Positions 36,154-46,636 of a DNA stretch of 64,000 nt are shown here, piece by piece. The DNA lies in NCBI RefSeq assembly GCF_000761155.1, contig NZ_CP009533.1:1054001-1118000 (forward strand), read 5' to 3'. Within the stretch, counting starts at the first letter, position 1. Every line of letters begins with the position of its first letter. A program made the translations under genes and the position numbers. This stretch comes from Pseudomonas rhizosphaerae. Lineage in GTDB: Bacteria; Pseudomonadota; Gammaproteobacteria; Pseudomonadales; Pseudomonadaceae. Below the pieces are notes generated by a model. It did not search any database. It was not told where the DNA came from and saw only the letters and a program-made list of their open reading frames with translations.

Positions 36154-36525
36154 ATGGAACGGAACATCATTACCCGAGCACGCCAGCTCGACCGATCGAG
36201 CAAGCTGGCCATCGATCCCTATGCGGAAAACTTCGACATGGGCCTGGCCCAGCCCGTATCGCGCTCCGTTCGCCTGAACGGTTTTGCCACCTGCCTGCGC
36301 CTGGAGCGGATCTACTGGGAGATCCTGGAGCGCATCGCCCTGGCCAACGAATGCACGGTGAACGCGCTGCTTTCCTACGTCGACCGCGAAGTGCACCTGC
36401 GCCACGGCGGCGTGAAGAATTTCAGCGGACTGGTGCGCGTGGTCTGCGTCACGCACCTGATGGGACGCGATCGAACGTCGTCTGTTACCTTGGACGGCTG
36501 CACGGCGCCGATTAACCGGATATAA
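36154..36525 (+). CDS. Ribbon-helix-helix domain protein
   Basis: The 123-residue protein contains a ribbon-helix-helix DNA-binding domain of the RHH_4 type: SRSVRLNGFATCLRLERIYWEILERIALANECTVNALLSYVD, split here by a conserved helix pattern (beta strand RSVRLNG followed by two helices). The C-terminal segment VKNFSGLVRVVCVTHL fits the same family. It is probably a small transcription factor; the target is unknown. A hairpin immediately upstream may be its own operator. The ATG at 36154 gives MERNIITRARQLDR. Confidence 0.75.
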   Translation: MERNIITRARQLDRSSKLAIDPYAENFDMGLAQPVSRSVRLNGFATCLRLERIYWEILERIALANECTVNALLSYVDREVHLRHGGVKNFSGLVRVVCVTHLMGRDRTSSVTLDGCTAPINRI

Positions 36526-36585
36526 TCCCGCGTTTCACCCTGGCGCCGCTTGCGCCGCGGTCATTTGGTTGCCGAGACATTACCC

Positions 36586-36807
36586 ATGCCGATGTACGAC
36601 TATCAATGTGCTTCCTGTGGTCACCAGATGGAAGTCATTCAAAAGATCAGCGCCGAGCCCTTGACCGACTGCCCGGCCTGCCAGGCGCCGCAACTGAAGA
36701 AGATGCTCTCCATGCCGGGTTTCCGCCTCGGCGGCACCGGCTGGTACGAGACCGACTTCAAGACCGGCAACAAGAAGAATCTGGCGGGTGGCGACAAGGC
36801 CGAGTAA
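36586..36807 (+). CDS. FmdB-type zinc ribbon protein
   Basis: This 73-residue protein begins MPMYDYQCASCGHQMEVIQ and contains two Cys-x2-Cys pairs (CASC and CPAC) forming a zinc ribbon, with the family tail FRLGGTGWYETDFKTG. The function is unknown, though such genes often precede aspS in pseudomonads, as here. The ATG at 36586 is used; a second ATG two codons later (MYDYQC) is equally possible. aspS starts about 100 bases downstream. Confidence 0.85.
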   Translation: MPMYDYQCASCGHQMEVIQKISAEPLTDCPACQAPQLKKMLSMPGFRLGGTGWYETDFKTGNKKNLAGGDKAE

Positions 36808-36906
36808 GTTCCGGCCCCCGCCTGCTGCTGCACGATGTCCAGGGTGCCGCGTGTCCAGCTACACGCCGTCATCGAATCATGAATTACGAGAAGTGAAACC
36901 ACTACT

Positions 36907-38682
36907 ATGATGCGCAGCCACTATTGCGGCCAACTGAACGAGACCCTGGAAGGTCAGGAAATAACCCTGTGCGGCTGGGTCCATCGCCGTCGCGACCATG
37001 GCGGGGTGATCTTCCTCGACATTCGGGACCGTGAAGGCATGGCCCAGGTGGTCTTCGACCCCGATCGCGCCGACAGCTTCGCGGCCGCCGATCGCGTGCG
37101 CAGCGAGTACGTGGTCAAGGTCACCGGCAAGGTTCGTGCGCGCCCGGCCGGTGCGGTCAATCCGAACATGGCGTCCGGTGCCATCGAGCTGCTGGGCCTG
37201 GAGCTCGAAGTGCTGAACGAGGCGGAAACCCCGCCGTTCCCGCTCAACGAATACTCCGACGTTGGCGAGGAAACCCGCCTGCGCTACCGTTTCATCGACC
37301 TGCGCCGTCCCGAGATGGCCGAAAAGCTGCGCCTGCGTTCGCGCATCACCACCAGCATCCGTCGCTACCTCGACGAGAACGGCTTCCTCGATGTCGAAAC
37401 GCCGATCCTGACCCGGGCCACCCCCGAAGGCGCGCGTGACTACCTGGTCCCGAGCCGCACCCACCCCGGCAGCTTCTTCGCCCTGCCGCAGTCGCCTCAG
37501 CTGTTCAAGCAGTTGCTGATGGTGGCCGGTTTCGACCGTTACTACCAGATTGCCAAGTGCTTCCGCGACGAAGACCTGCGTGCCGATCGTCAGCCTGAGT
37601 TCACTCAGATCGACATCGAGACCAGCTTCCTCGACGAGAAGGAAATCATCGGCATCACCGAAACCATGGTGCGCAAGCTGTTCAAGGAAGTGCTGGACGT
37701 CGAGTTCGGCGAATTCCCGCACATGACCTTCGAAGAAGCCATGCGCCGCTACGGTTCGGACAAGCCCGACCTGCGCAACCCGATGGAACTGGTCGACGTT
37801 GCCGACCAGCTCAAGGACGTCGAATTCAAGGTCTTCAGTGGCCCGGCCAACGATGCCAAGTGCCGCGTCGCCGCGCTGCGCGTTCCAGGCGGGGCGAGCA
37901 TGCCGCGCAAGCAGATCGACGACTACACCAAGTTCGTCGGTATCTACGGTGCCAAGGGCCTGGCCTACATCAAGGTCAACGAGCGCGCCAAGGGCGTCGA
38001 AGGCCTGCAGTCGCCGATCGTCAAGAACATCCCGGAAGCCAACCTCAACGTGATTCTGGATCGCGTCGGTGCGGTCGATGGCGACATCGTGTTCTTCGGT
38101 GCCGACAAGGCCAAGATCGTCAGCGAGGCATTGGGCGCGCTGCGCATCAAGCTGGGTAACGACCTCGACTTGCTGACCTGCGAATGGGCACCGATGTGGG
38201 TCGTCGACTTCCCGATGTTCGAAGAAAACGACGACGGCAGCTTCAGCGCCCTGCACCATCCGTTCACCGCGCCCAAGTGCACGCCGGCCGAGCTGGAAGC
38301 CAACCCGGCCACAGCACTGTCGCGTGCCTACGACATGGTGCTCAATGGCACCGAGCTGGGTGGCGGTTCGATCCGTATCCACCGCAAGGACATGCAGCAG
38401 GCGGTGTTCCGTCTGCTCGGCATCGAGGCGGCGGAACAGGAAGAGAAGTTCGGCTTCCTGCTCGACGCCCTGAAATACGGCGCGCCACCCCATGGTGGCC
38501 TGGCCTTCGGCCTGGATCGCCTGGTCATGCTGATGACCGGCGCGCAGTCGATTCGTGAAGTCATTGCCTTCCCGAAAACCCAGAGCGCCGCCGATGTCAT
38601 GACCCAGGCACCTGGCGTCGTCGATGCCAAGGCACTGCGCGAGCTGCACATTCGCCTGCGCGAACAGCCCAGGGCCGAATAA
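36907..38682 (+). CDS. aspS: Aspartyl-tRNA synthetase
   Basis: The class II synthetase attaches aspartate to tRNA-Asp. The 591-residue protein has the N-terminal anticodon-binding OB domain ([20 protein letters not shown]), class II motif 2 ([16 protein letters not shown]), a bacterial-type GAD insertion in the middle and motif 3 ([16 protein letters not shown]). In Pseudomonas this enzyme is known to be non-discriminating, also charging tRNA-Asn with aspartate for later amidation; the sequence is compatible but does not prove it. It is followed by a hairpin and yebC. Confidence 0.96.
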   Translation: MMRSHYCGQLNETLEGQEITLCGWVHRRRDHGGVIFLDIRDREGMAQVVFDPDRADSFAAADRVRSEYVVKVTGKVRARPAGAVNPNMASGAIELLGLELEVLNEAETPPFPLNEYSDVGEETRLRYRFIDLRRPEMAEKLRLRSRITTSIRRYLDENGFLDVETPILTRATPEGARDYLVPSRTHPGSFFALPQSPQLFKQLLMVAGFDRYYQIAKCFRDEDLRADRQPEFTQIDIETSFLDEKEIIGITETMVRKLFKEVLDVEFGEFPHMTFEEAMRRYGSDKPDLRNPMELVDVADQLKDVEFKVFSGPANDAKCRVAALRVPGGASMPRKQIDDYTKFVGIYGAKGLAYIKVNERAKGVEGLQSPIVKNIPEANLNVILDRVGAVDGDIVFFGADKAKIVSEALGALRIKLGNDLDLLTCEWAPMWVVDFPMFEENDDGSFSALHHPFTAPKCTPAELEANPATALSRAYDMVLNGTELGGGSIRIHRKDMQQAVFRLLGIEAAEQEEKFGFLLDALKYGAPPHGGLAFGLDRLVMLMTGAQSIREVIAFPKTQSAADVMTQAPGVVDAKALRELHIRLREQPRAE

Positions 38683-38691
38683 CTGCTGACA

Positions 38692-38713
38692 GGGCGCATC
38701 TTCGGATGCGCCC
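38692..38713 (+). terminator. Hairpin after aspS
   Basis: Arms GGGCGCATC and GATGCGCCC enclose a UUCG tetraloop. The T-run after it is weak (CTTGCGTTG), so it may be an attenuating or stabilising hairpin that still allows read-through into yebC. Confidence 0.6.
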
Positions 38714-38785
38714 TTGCGTTGGGCAGTGGAAAAACCCTGCGGGGCAGGGGTCGTATGAGAAACACACAGAATTCGGAGTTGCGTT

Positions 38786-39532
38786 ATGGCTGGTCATTCC
38801 AAGTGGGCGAACATCAAGCACCGCAAAGAGCGCCAGGATGCCAAGAGGGGCAAGATCTTCACCAAGTGGATTCGTGAGCTGACCGTGGCAGCCCGTCAGG
38901 GCGGCGGCGAGCCAGGGTCCAACCCGCGTCTGCGCCTGGCGCTGGACAAGGCGCTGAGCGCCAACATGAGCCGCGACATCATCGATCGCGCCATTGCTCG
39001 AGGTACGGGGGCTGCGGGCAGCGACGACGTAGTCGAACTGAGCTACGAGGGCTATGGTCCCGGTGGCGTTGCCGTGCTGGTCGAATGCATGACCGACAAC
39101 CGCAACCGTACCGCTGCTGCCGTGCGTCATGCGTTCAGCAAATGCGGCGGCAACCTGGGTACCGATGGCTCGGTGGCGTACCTGTTCGAGCGCAAGGGGC
39201 AGCTGTCCTTCGCCCCGGGCGTCGATGAGGATGCGTTAATGGAAGCGGCCATGGAGGCCGACGCCGACGACATCGTCACCCATGGTGATGGCTCGATGGA
39301 CGTGTTCACTTCGTTTGCCAGCTTCTACTCGGTAGGCAATGCATTGCAGGCGGCAGGTTTCCAGGCCGACGAGGCGGAAATCGTCATGGCCCCGACGACC
39401 AGCGCCGAACTCGACGCCGAAGGTGCCGAGAAGGTATTGAAATTGATCGACATGCTCGAAGACCTGGATGACGTGCAAAACGTGTATTCCAATGCCGAGA
39501 TATCCGACGCCGTGATGGAACAGCTTGGCTGA
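38786..39532 (+). CDS. yebC: YebC/PmpR family protein
   Basis: YebC proteins are about 250-residue, three-domain proteins. They were first described as transcription regulators (PmpR in P. aeruginosa), and more recent work links the family to translation through proline stretches. The 248-residue product begins [23 protein letters not shown] and has the family core [15 protein letters not shown] and [18 protein letters not shown]. It is intact. It lies between aspS and ruvC, the usual order in gammaproteobacteria. Confidence 0.95.
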   Translation: MAGHSKWANIKHRKERQDAKRGKIFTKWIRELTVAARQGGGEPGSNPRLRLALDKALSANMSRDIIDRAIARGTGAAGSDDVVELSYEGYGPGGVAVLVECMTDNRNRTAAAVRHAFSKCGGNLGTDGSVAYLFERKGQLSFAPGVDEDALMEAAMEADADDIVTHGDGSMDVFTSFASFYSVGNALQAAGFQADEAEIVMAPTTSAELDAEGAEKVLKLIDMLEDLDDVQNVYSNAEISDAVMEQLG

Positions 39533-39581
39533 TCCGCCTGTTTGTTTCATCGAAGCCGTGTTTCTCACTACTGCAGGCTTT

Positions 39582-40106
39582 ATGACTTTAATTCTTGGAA
39601 TCGACCCAGGCTCGCGTATCACCGGGTTTGGCGTCGTGCGTGAAACCGGTCGGGGCTGCGAATACGTGGCTTCGGGCTGCATTCGTACCGGTGGTGGACT
39701 GTTGCATGATCGTCTGCAGATCGTTTTCCGCGGTGTGCGCGAAGTGATCCAGACCTACGGGCCGGTGACCATGGGCATCGAGCGGGTGTTCATGGCCCGC
39801 AACGCCGACTCGGCCCTGAAGCTGGGCCAGGCGCGAGGCGCGGCCATCGTCGCGGCAGCCGAGGAGGGGCTGGAGATTGCCGAGTACAGCGCCACTCAGG
39901 TCAAGCAGGCCATCGTCGGCACCGGTGCCGCCAACAAGGAACAGGTACAGATGATGGTCATGCACTTGCTCAAGCTGACCCAGAAACCCCAGATCGATGC
40001 ATCCGATGCCCTGGCAATCGCGCTGACCCATGCGCACACCCGCTCAAGCCTCATGCCCCATGGGTTGAGCACCGCCCGCAGTCGCGGTGGACGCCTGCGT
40101 CTGTAA
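39582..40106 (+). CDS. ruvC: Crossover junction endodeoxyribonuclease RuvC
   Basis: RuvC cuts Holliday junctions during recombination repair. The 174-residue protein has the catalytic acidic residues in LGIDPGSR (D8), GIERVF (E67) and the C-terminal [13 protein letters not shown]. The ATG at 39582 gives [17 protein letters not shown]; an in-frame upstream start in the yebC tail is not supported. It is followed by ruvA after a 130-base gap with a palindrome. Confidence 0.96.
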   Translation: MTLILGIDPGSRITGFGVVRETGRGCEYVASGCIRTGGGLLHDRLQIVFRGVREVIQTYGPVTMGIERVFMARNADSALKLGQARGAAIVAAAEEGLEIAEYSATQVKQAIVGTGAANKEQVQMMVMHLLKLTQKPQIDASDALAIALTHAHTRSSLMPHGLSTARSRGGRLRL

Positions 40107-40171
40107 AGGCTTACATCGTTTCAAACTTTTTTGCTTGCAGCTCACTCAAGTCCTGCAATGATGGCCACGGT

Positions 40172-40191
40172 CCGGCGCTCGAGTGCGCCGG
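40172..40191. promoter_or_regulatory. Palindrome in the ruvC-ruvA gap
   Basis: Arms CCGGCGC (40172-40178) and GCGCCGG (40185-40191) enclose TCGAGT. No T-run follows. It lies 48 bases before the ruvA GTG and may be an operator or an RNA hairpin. It does not match an SOS box. Confidence 0.4.
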
Positions 40192-40238
40192 CCAGCATGA
40201 GCAGGGCGTGACTGCGCCTTCCCATAAAGGATTCAAAC

Positions 40239-40847
40239 GTGATTGGACGCCTGCGCGGTACTCTGGCTGAAAAGCAGCCTCCGCACCTGATTCTCGACGT
40301 CAATGGGCTGGGCTATGAGCTCGAAGTACCGATGACCACGCTCTATCGCCTGCCGCCGGTCGGTGAAACCGTGACCTTGCACACCCATCTGGTGGTGCGC
40401 GAAGACGCTCAGTTACTCTATGGCTTCTATGAAAAGCGCGAACGCGAGCTGTTTCGCGAGCTGATCCGCCTCAATGGCGTCGGTCCCAAGCTGGCCCTGG
40501 CGCTGATGTCGGGGCTGGATGTCGATGAACTGGTGCGCTGCGTGCAGGCCCAGGACACCTCGGCGCTGGTGAAGATACCCGGCGTGGGCAAGAAGACCGC
40601 CGAGCGCCTGTTGGTCGAGCTCAAGGACCGCTTCAAGGCCTGGCAAACCACGCCGAGCATGTTCGAGCTGGTGCCCAGCGGGCCGCAAGGCCCGGCGCCG
40701 GTCAACAGCGCCGAAGCCGATGCCGTCAGTGCGCTCATCTCCCTGGGGTACAAGCCGCAGGAAGCCAGTCGCGCCGTGGCGGCCATCGATGCCAAGGGGC
40801 TGAGCAGCGAGGAATTGATCCGCCGCTCGTTGAAGGGAATGATCTAA
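40239..40847 (+). CDS. ruvA: Holliday junction DNA helicase subunit RuvA
   Basis: RuvA binds four-way junctions as a tetramer and loads RuvB. The 202-residue protein has the N-terminal OB fold ([23 protein letters not shown] as its start), two helix-hairpin-helix motifs ([15 protein letters not shown] and [18 protein letters not shown]) and the C-terminal RuvB-binding domain after a linker. A GTG start with AAAGGA eight bases upstream is used. It runs directly into ruvB. Confidence 0.96.
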   Translation: MIGRLRGTLAEKQPPHLILDVNGLGYELEVPMTTLYRLPPVGETVTLHTHLVVREDAQLLYGFYEKRERELFRELIRLNGVGPKLALALMSGLDVDELVRCVQAQDTSALVKIPGVGKKTAERLLVELKDRFKAWQTTPSMFELVPSGPQGPAPVNSAEADAVSALISLGYKPQEASRAVAAIDAKGLSSEELIRRSLKGMI

Positions 40848-41903
40848 GTGATCGAAGCCGACCGCCTGATCGCCGCCACCGGCCGCGATCGAGAAGAAGT
40901 ACAGGATCGGGCCATTCGCCCGCTCAGCCTGGCCGACTACATAGGCCAGCCCACCGTGCGCGAGCAGATGGAGTTGTTCATCCAGGCCGCGCGCGGGCGC
41001 AGCGAATCTCTGGACCATACCCTGATATTCGGCCCGCCAGGGCTGGGCAAGACGACCCTGGCCAACATCATCGCCCAGGAAATGGGCGTGTCGATCAAAA
41101 GCACTTCAGGCCCGGTACTGGAGCGGCCGGGCGACCTGGCCGCCTTGCTCACCAATCTGGAACCCCACGATGTGCTGTTCATCGACGAGATCCATCGGCT
41201 CTCGCCCATCGTCGAGGAGGTCCTGTACCCGGCGATGGAGGACTTCCAGCTCGACATCATGATTGGCGAGGGGCCAGCAGCGCGTTCCATCAAGCTGGAT
41301 CTGCCGCCGTTCACATTGGTGGGCGCAACTACCCGTGCCGGGATGCTGACGAATCCGCTGCGCGATCGTTTCGGCATCGTCCAGCGCCTGGAGTTCTACA
41401 GCACCGCGGACCTGGCAACCATCGTCAGCCGCTCGGGCAACATCCTTGGCCTGGCGATCGAGGATGAAGGCGCCTTCGAGATTGCCCGGCGCGCCCGCGG
41501 CACGCCGCGAATCGCCAATCGCCTGTTGCGCCGGGTGCGGGATTTCGCCCAGGTGCGCGGCAAGGGGCACATCACCAAGCCCATCGCCGATCTGGCCTTG
41601 AACATGCTGGACGTCGACGAGCGTGGTTTCGACCACCAGGATCGCCGGCTGCTGCTGACCATGATCGAGAAATTCGACGGCGGCCCGGTGGGCGTCGACA
41701 GCCTGGCTGCAGCAATCAGCGAGGAGCGGCACACCATCGAGGACGTTCTGGAACCCTACCTCATCCAGCAGGGCTACATCATGCGGACCCCGCGCGGTCG
41801 GGTCGTCACCCGCCACGCCTACCTGCATTTCGGCCTGAACATTCCCAACCGGCTGGGCGACATGCCGACCGGCGATGCCATGCCCGATGAAATCGACCCA
41901 TGA
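40848..41903 (+). CDS. ruvB: Holliday junction branch-migration ATPase RuvB
   Basis: RuvB is the hexameric AAA+ motor that drives branch migration. The 351-residue protein has Walker A GPPGLGKT (62-69), Walker [10 protein letters not shown], sensor 1 GATTRAG, the arginine finger region [14 protein letters not shown] and a C-terminal winged helix ([15 protein letters not shown]). The GTG start immediately follows the ruvA stop (TAAGTG), so translation is coupled. Confidence 0.97.
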   Translation: MIEADRLIAATGRDREEVQDRAIRPLSLADYIGQPTVREQMELFIQAARGRSESLDHTLIFGPPGLGKTTLANIIAQEMGVSIKSTSGPVLERPGDLAALLTNLEPHDVLFIDEIHRLSPIVEEVLYPAMEDFQLDIMIGEGPAARSIKLDLPPFTLVGATTRAGMLTNPLRDRFGIVQRLEFYSTADLATIVSRSGNILGLAIEDEGAFEIARRARGTPRIANRLLRRVRDFAQVRGKGHITKPIADLALNMLDVDERGFDHQDRRLLLTMIEKFDGGPVGVDSLAAAISEERHTIEDVLEPYLIQQGYIMRTPRGRVVTRHAYLHFGLNIPNRLGDMPTGDAMPDEIDP

Positions 41904-42043
41904 AAGGCCTACGGCGCAGCGACCTAATTCGGCTTTGCGTGGTCCTAGGGGCTGACGCAGCTTTCGCATGCGCTTTGCCTGCACACGCGACGAAAAAACA
42001 GTTGCCTGGGCGGATTGGCAACCTGAGGAGTAAGCACTAGAGT

Positions 42044-42499
42044 ATGCGCGCGCAAAACGGGGTTCAGACGTTTGCCCATCAGTGTCGGGTCTATTACGAG
42101 GACACCGATGCCGGCGGCGTCGTCTACTACGTCAACTACCTGAAATTCATGGAGCGGGCTCGGACCGAGCGCCTGCGTGCGCTGGGTTTCGTCCAGTCGC
42201 AGTTGGCAGGCGAAAACCTGCTGTTCGTCGTTCATTCGGCAGAGGCGCGCTACCATGCGCCGGCGCGATTGGACGACGAACTGAAGGTGACCGCCGAAAT
42301 AACCGAATTGAATCGCGCCAGCCTGCGTTTCAAGCAGCAGGTATGGCGTGTGAAGGATACGACGCTGCTCTGCGAAGGGCAGTTCATGGTGGCCTGTGTG
42401 CGCGCCGATAATTTCAGACCCCAGGCCATTCCCCCAGCCTTGCGTGCGGCTCTTGCCGACGCAGGCGGCCTGGGCAAACAATCCAATGCAGGAGATTAA
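42044..42499 (+). CDS. ybgC: Acyl-CoA thioesterase YbgC (tol-pal associated)
   Basis: YbgC is a hotdog-fold thioesterase encoded at the head of tol-pal operons; it hydrolyses short acyl-CoA thioesters and may touch phospholipid synthesis enzymes. The 151-residue protein has the active-site motif [17 protein letters not shown] with the catalytic aspartate. The AGGAG site lies about 14 bases from the ATG at 42044, longer than usual, but no other start fits. tolQ begins two bases after its stop. Confidence 0.92.
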   Translation: MRAQNGVQTFAHQCRVYYEDTDAGGVVYYVNYLKFMERARTERLRALGFVQSQLAGENLLFVVHSAEARYHAPARLDDELKVTAEITELNRASLRFKQQVWRVKDTTLLCEGQFMVACVRADNFRPQAIPPALRAALADAGGLGKQSNAGD

Positions 42500-42501
42500 G
42501 C

Positions 42502-43197
42502 GTGGAAGCTAACGTCGTCGACCATACCTCCATGTGGAGTTTGGTCAGCAATGCCAGTGTGGTGGTACAGCTGGTCATGCTGATTCTGGTGGCCGCCTCG
42601 GTCACCTCGTGGATCATGATTTTTCAGCGCAGCTCCATGCTGCGTGCCGGTCGTCGTGCCCTGGACAGTTTCGAGGAACGCTTCTGGTCGGGCATCGACC
42701 TGTCCAAGCTGTATCGTCAGGCTGGCAGCAATCCCGATCCGGACTCAGGTGTCGAGCAGATCTTTCGTGCTGGCTTCAAGGAGTTTTCCCGTCTGCGCCA
42801 GCAGCAGGGCGTCGATCCCGATGCCGTGATGGAGGGTGTCGGGCGCGCCATGCGCGTTGCAATTTCCCGCGAGGAAGAAAAACTCGAACAGGGCCTGCCG
42901 TTCCTGGCGACGGTCGGTTCCACCAGTCCGTACGTCGGTCTGTTCGGCACCGTGTGGGGCATCATGAACTCGTTCCGCGGCCTGGCCTCGGCCCAGCAGG
43001 CGACGCTTGCAACCGTTGCACCGGGTATTGCCGAAGCCCTGATCGCCACGGCAATCGGCCTGTTCGCCGCAATTCCGGCCGTTATTGCCTACAACCGTTT
43101 CGCTGCCCGCAGCGAAACCCTGATCAACCGTTACTACACATTCGCTGACGAGTTCCAGGCCATCCTGCACCGTAAAGTGCACACCAGCGAAGAGTGA
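42502..43197 (+). CDS. tolQ: Tol-Pal system proton channel TolQ
   Basis: TolQ with TolR uses the proton gradient to energise TolA, which pulls on the outer membrane through Pal and TolB during constriction. The 231-residue protein has three membrane helices: near residues 14-36 (VVVQLVMLILVAASVTSWIMIF), the second in GLPFLATVGSTSPYVGLFGTVWGIM and the third in APGIAEALIATAIGLFAAIPAVIAY. A GTG start is preceded by CAGGAGA. It is followed by tolR after 14 bases. Confidence 0.96.
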   Translation: MEANVVDHTSMWSLVSNASVVVQLVMLILVAASVTSWIMIFQRSSMLRAGRRALDSFEERFWSGIDLSKLYRQAGSNPDPDSGVEQIFRAGFKEFSRLRQQQGVDPDAVMEGVGRAMRVAISREEEKLEQGLPFLATVGSTSPYVGLFGTVWGIMNSFRGLASAQQATLATVAPGIAEALIATAIGLFAAIPAVIAYNRFAARSETLINRYYTFADEFQAILHRKVHTSEE

Positions 43198-43211
43198 GCA
43201 GGGATAACCCA

Positions 43212-43667
43212 ATGACTCGAGGTCGTCGCCCAAAACGCAAGCCGGTCGCCGAGATGAACGTGGTGCCCTACATCGACGTGATGTTGGTACTGCTGGTCAT
43301 CTTCATGGGCACCGCTCCGATGATCAACCAAGGTGTGAAGGTCGATCTGCCCAAGGTTTCCAGCGAAGCGTTGCCGCAGGACAACAACACTCAGGTGCTC
43401 ACCATTTCCATCAAGGCCGACAAGACCTACTACTGGAACGTCGGCAAGGAAGTAGACACTGAAAAGCAGCAGGACAAGGCCATGACCCTGGCGCAGATGA
43501 CCCAGGCCGCGACCGCAATCATCAATCAGGGCAATGCCAACGGGAAGAAGACCCAGGTCTTCATTCGCGGTGACAAGACCGTGGATTACGGCGCTGTCAT
43601 GGGCGCCATGGGTGGTTTGCAGCAGGCAGGTGTCGGTAACGTTGGCTTGATTACCGAGGCCCCGTGA
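43212..43667 (+). CDS. tolR: Tol-Pal system protein TolR
   Basis: The 151-residue single-pass protein is the TolQ partner. Its membrane helix PYIDVMLVLLVIFMGTAPM contains the conserved proton-path aspartate (D22). The periplasmic domain follows and ends GNVGLITEAP. The ATG at 43212 gives MTRGRRPKRKPVAEMNVV. Its stop overlaps the tolA start (TGATG). Confidence 0.96.
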   Translation: MTRGRRPKRKPVAEMNVVPYIDVMLVLLVIFMGTAPMINQGVKVDLPKVSSEALPQDNNTQVLTISIKADKTYYWNVGKEVDTEKQQDKAMTLAQMTQAATAIINQGNANGKKTQVFIRGDKTVDYGAVMGAMGGLQQAGVGNVGLITEAP

Positions 43668-44773
43668 TGCAAAAGCGAGAGCACTCAGCCTCGGAAAGCT
43701 TCTTCTGGCCCACGGTCTGGGCGGTAGCCCTGCACGTGCTGATTTTCGGGATGCTGTTCGTCAGTTTCGCCATGACCCCCGAACTGCCCGAAGCGCGACC
43801 CATCGTGCAGGCTACGCTCTATCAGCTCAAGTCCAAGAGCCAGGCCACTACCCAGACCAATCAGAAGCTGGCGGGCGAGGCGAAGAAGTCTGCCGCGCGG
43901 CAGACTGAAGTCGAGCAGATGGAAACCAAGAAGCTGGAACAGGAAGCCATAAAGGCGGCGGAACAAAAGAAAGAGGAAACCGCTCAAAAGGCCGAAGCGG
44001 CGAAGAAGGCTGACGAAGCCAAGAAAGCCGACGCTGCCGCCAAGGCGGAAGCCGCCTCTGCAGCAGCGGCCAAGGCCGAGGCTGCCAAGGCCGAAGCGGC
44101 TGAAAAGGCTGCCGAAGCCAAGAAGAGTGAATTGGCCGATATCGCCAAGAAAAAAGCCGAGCAAGAGGAGGCCAAGAAGGAGGCGGCCGAGGACGCCAAG
44201 AAAAAGGCTGCCGAAGACGCCAAGAAGAAGGCCGCCGAAGACGCGAAGAAGAAAGCCGAAGACGACGCCAAGAAAGCCGCTGCTACTGCAGCTGCCGAAG
44301 ATGCCAAGAAAAAGGCTGCCGAGGACGCGAAGAAGAAGGCTGCGGCCGATGCCGCGAAGAAGAAGGCCCAGGACGCAGCACGCAAGGCAGCGGAAGACAA
44401 GAAGGCGCAGGCACTGGCCGATCTGCTTTCCGACAAGCCCGAACGCCAGCAGGCGCTCGCCGATGAGCGGGGTGATGAAGTCGCGGGCAACTTCGACGAT
44501 CTCATTCGCTCGCGGGCAGCCGAAGGTTGGGCGCGTCCACCTTCTGCACGCAAGAACATGACCGTGGTATTGCAGATCAACATGTTGCCCGATGGTACTG
44601 TCACCAATGTCAGCGTTTCGCGCTCCAGTGGCGATGGCCCCTTCGACAGTTCGGCGGTTGCCGCGGTCAAGAACATTGGCCGTTTAACGGAAATGCAGGG
44701 TTTGAAACCAGCTGACTTCAACCCCTATCGTTCCTTCAAGATGACATTTACACCTGAGGATCTTGCCTTGTGA
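43667..44773 (+). CDS. tolA: Tol-Pal system protein TolA
   Basis: TolA spans the periplasm from the inner membrane to TolB and Pal. The 368-residue protein has an N-terminal membrane helix (about residues 17-36), a very long alanine-, lysine- and glutamate-rich helix (about residues 65-255) made of degenerate [12 protein letters not shown] repeats, and a C-terminal domain III ([21 protein letters not shown]) that binds partners. The repeated domain has short near-identical DNA repeats and could vary in length. It overlaps tolR by one base and tolB by four (GTGA). Confidence 0.95.
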   Translation: MQKREHSASESFFWPTVWAVALHVLIFGMLFVSFAMTPELPEARPIVQATLYQLKSKSQATTQTNQKLAGEAKKSAARQTEVEQMETKKLEQEAIKAAEQKKEETAQKAEAAKKADEAKKADAAAKAEAASAAAAKAEAAKAEAAEKAAEAKKSELADIAKKKAEQEEAKKEAAEDAKKKAAEDAKKKAAEDAKKKAEDDAKKAAATAAAEDAKKKAAEDAKKKAAADAAKKKAQDAARKAAEDKKAQALADLLSDKPERQQALADERGDEVAGNFDDLIRSRAAEGWARPPSARKNMTVVLQINMLPDGTVTNVSVSRSSGDGPFDSSAVAAVKNIGRLTEMQGLKPADFNPYRSFKMTFTPEDLAL

Positions 44774-46074
44774 TTACCCTTCTTCGAGGACTGCTCGTCG
44801 TCCTTTGCTGCGCAGCCGGCATGGCCTCTGCGGACGAAAAGAACATCCTGGTCACCAGCGGTGCAGATCGCGCGACGCCGATCGCCGTCGTGCCGTTCGG
44901 TTTCCAGGGTGGCAGCGTACTGCCTGACAACATTGCCGAAATCGTCGGCAACGACCTGCGCAACTCGGGCTACTACTCACCCATTCCGCCGCAGAACATG
45001 ATCAGCCAGCCGTCCCAGGCCAGCGAAGTCATCTACCGCGACTGGCAGGCACTGGGCGCCCAGTACGTCATGGTTGGCAGCATCACGCCAGCCGGTGGCC
45101 GTCTGCAGGTGCAGTACGCTCTGCTCAACGTCAACACTCAGCAACCTGTGTTGACCGGCAGCGTGTCGGGCACTACCGATCAGTTGCGTGACATGGCCCA
45201 CTTCATCTCCGACCAGTCGTTCGAGAAACTGACCGGGATCAAGGGTGCGTTTTCGACGCGCATGCTCTATGTCACCGCCGAACGCGCCGGCACCAATGCC
45301 ACTCGCTACACCCTTCAGCGCTCGGACTACGATGGTGCCCGTGCCGTGACCCTGCTGCAGTCGCGCGAGCCGATCCTGTCGCCACGCTACTCGCCCAACG
45401 GCCGCAACATTGCCTACGTGTCGTTCGAGCAGCGTCGTCCGCGGATCTTCCTGCAGAACGTCGACACCGGTCGCCGCGAGCAGTTGACCAACTTCGAGGG
45501 CCTGAACGGCGCACCGGCGTTCTCGCCTGATGGCAACCGCCTGGCATTGGTGCTGTCCAAAGACGGCAACCCGGAAATCTATGTCATGAACCTGGCTTCG
45601 CGGGCGTTGACGCGCGTGACCAACAGCCCGGCCATCGATACCGAACCTTTCTGGGGCAAGGACGGCTCGACGCTGTACTTCACCTCGGACCGTGGCGGCA
45701 AGCCGCAAATCTACAAGACCAGTACTTCCGGTGGTGCAAACGCCGAACGTGTGACTTTCGTGGGCAACTACAATGCCAACCCGAAACTTTCGGCTGACGA
45801 AAAGACCCTTGTAATGATTCACCGGCAAGATGGTTTCACCAATTTCAAGGTGGCGGCGCAGGACTTGGAGCGCGGAAGCGTAAAGATCCTCACAGATTCA
45901 ACTCTTGATGAGTCGCCTACTGTTGCGCCCAACGGCACCATGGTAATCTACGCCACCCGCCAGCAGGGCCGGGGAGTCTTGATGCTCGTGTCGCTAAACG
46001 GCCGCGTGAGGCTCCCGCTTCCTACCGCTCAAGGCGAAGTCAGAGAACCGTCCTGGTCCCCTTACCTGAACTGA
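44770..46074 (+). CDS. tolB: Tol-Pal system beta-propeller TolB
   Basis: TolB is a periplasmic protein that binds Pal and TolA. The 434-residue precursor has a signal peptide ([18 protein letters not shown], then DEKN), an N-terminal alpha/beta domain, and a six-bladed beta-propeller with repeated [36 protein letters not shown] and [19 protein letters not shown] units. A GTG start overlaps the tolA stop. The C terminus EPSWSPYLN closes the last blade. Confidence 0.96.
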   Translation: MITLLRGLLVVLCCAAGMASADEKNILVTSGADRATPIAVVPFGFQGGSVLPDNIAEIVGNDLRNSGYYSPIPPQNMISQPSQASEVIYRDWQALGAQYVMVGSITPAGGRLQVQYALLNVNTQQPVLTGSVSGTTDQLRDMAHFISDQSFEKLTGIKGAFSTRMLYVTAERAGTNATRYTLQRSDYDGARAVTLLQSREPILSPRYSPNGRNIAYVSFEQRRPRIFLQNVDTGRREQLTNFEGLNGAPAFSPDGNRLALVLSKDGNPEIYVMNLASRALTRVTNSPAIDTEPFWGKDGSTLYFTSDRGGKPQIYKTSTSGGANAERVTFVGNYNANPKLSADEKTLVMIHRQDGFTNFKVAAQDLERGSVKILTDSTLDESPTVAPNGTMVIYATRQQGRGVLMLVSLNGRVRLPLPTAQGEVREPSWSPYLN

Positions 46075-46126
46075 CGCGGCGTAATACGTTGTACTTAACA
46101 CATTGGGGTTCATTAGGAGTTTCACG

Positions 46127-46630
46127 ATGGAAATGCTGAAGTTTGGTAAGTTCGCTGCGCTGGCCCTGGCCTTGTCCGTAGCTGTAGGTTGCTCGTCCAA
46201 AGGCGGCGAAGATGCTGGTCAAGGCGGCGCTGCTGTCGACCCTAACGCTGGTTACGGCGCAAACACCGGTGCCGTTGACGGCTCCCTGAGCGAAGAAGCT
46301 GCTCTGCGCGCAATCACCACCTTCTACTTCGAATACGACAGCTCGGACCTGAAGCCTGAAGCCATGCGCGCTCTTGACGTTCACGCCAAGGACCTGAAAG
46401 CCAACGGCGCTCGCGTCGTCCTGGAAGGTAACACCGACGAGCGCGGTACTCGCGAGTACAACCTGGCACTGGGCGAGCGTCGCGCCAAGGCCGTTCAGCG
46501 TTACCTGGTACTGCAAGGCGTCTCGCCAGCTCAGCTGGAACTGGTTTCCTACGGCGAAGAGCGTCCAGTAGCTACCGGCAACGACGAGCAGTCGTGGGCT
46601 CAAAACCGTCGCGTCGAACTGCGTAAGTAA
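46127..46630 (+). CDS. pal: Peptidoglycan-associated lipoprotein Pal (OprL)
   Basis: Pal is an abundant outer-membrane lipoprotein that grips peptidoglycan and links it to Tol. The 167-residue precursor has lipobox VAVGC and an OmpA C-like domain with peptidoglycan-binding residues in [13 protein letters not shown] and [23 protein letters not shown] strong TTAGGAG site precedes the ATG at 46127. Codon use is strongly biased toward preferred codons, matching high expression. Confidence 0.97.
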   Translation: MEMLKFGKFAALALALSVAVGCSSKGGEDAGQGGAAVDPNAGYGANTGAVDGSLSEEAALRAITTFYFEYDSSDLKPEAMRALDVHAKDLKANGARVVLEGNTDERGTREYNLALGERRAKAVQRYLVLQGVSPAQLELVSYGEERPVATGNDEQSWAQNRRVELRK

Positions 46631-46636
46631 TTCGTC

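Noticed and set aside
40172..40191. LexA (SOS) box before ruvA
   Set aside because: The palindrome CCGGCGC-TCGAGT-GCGCCGG lacks the CTG-N10-CAG core.
44127..44561. Frame of 144 codons inside tolA, very rich in arginine
   Set aside because: It is an out-of-frame reading of the lysine/alanine repeats of tolA.
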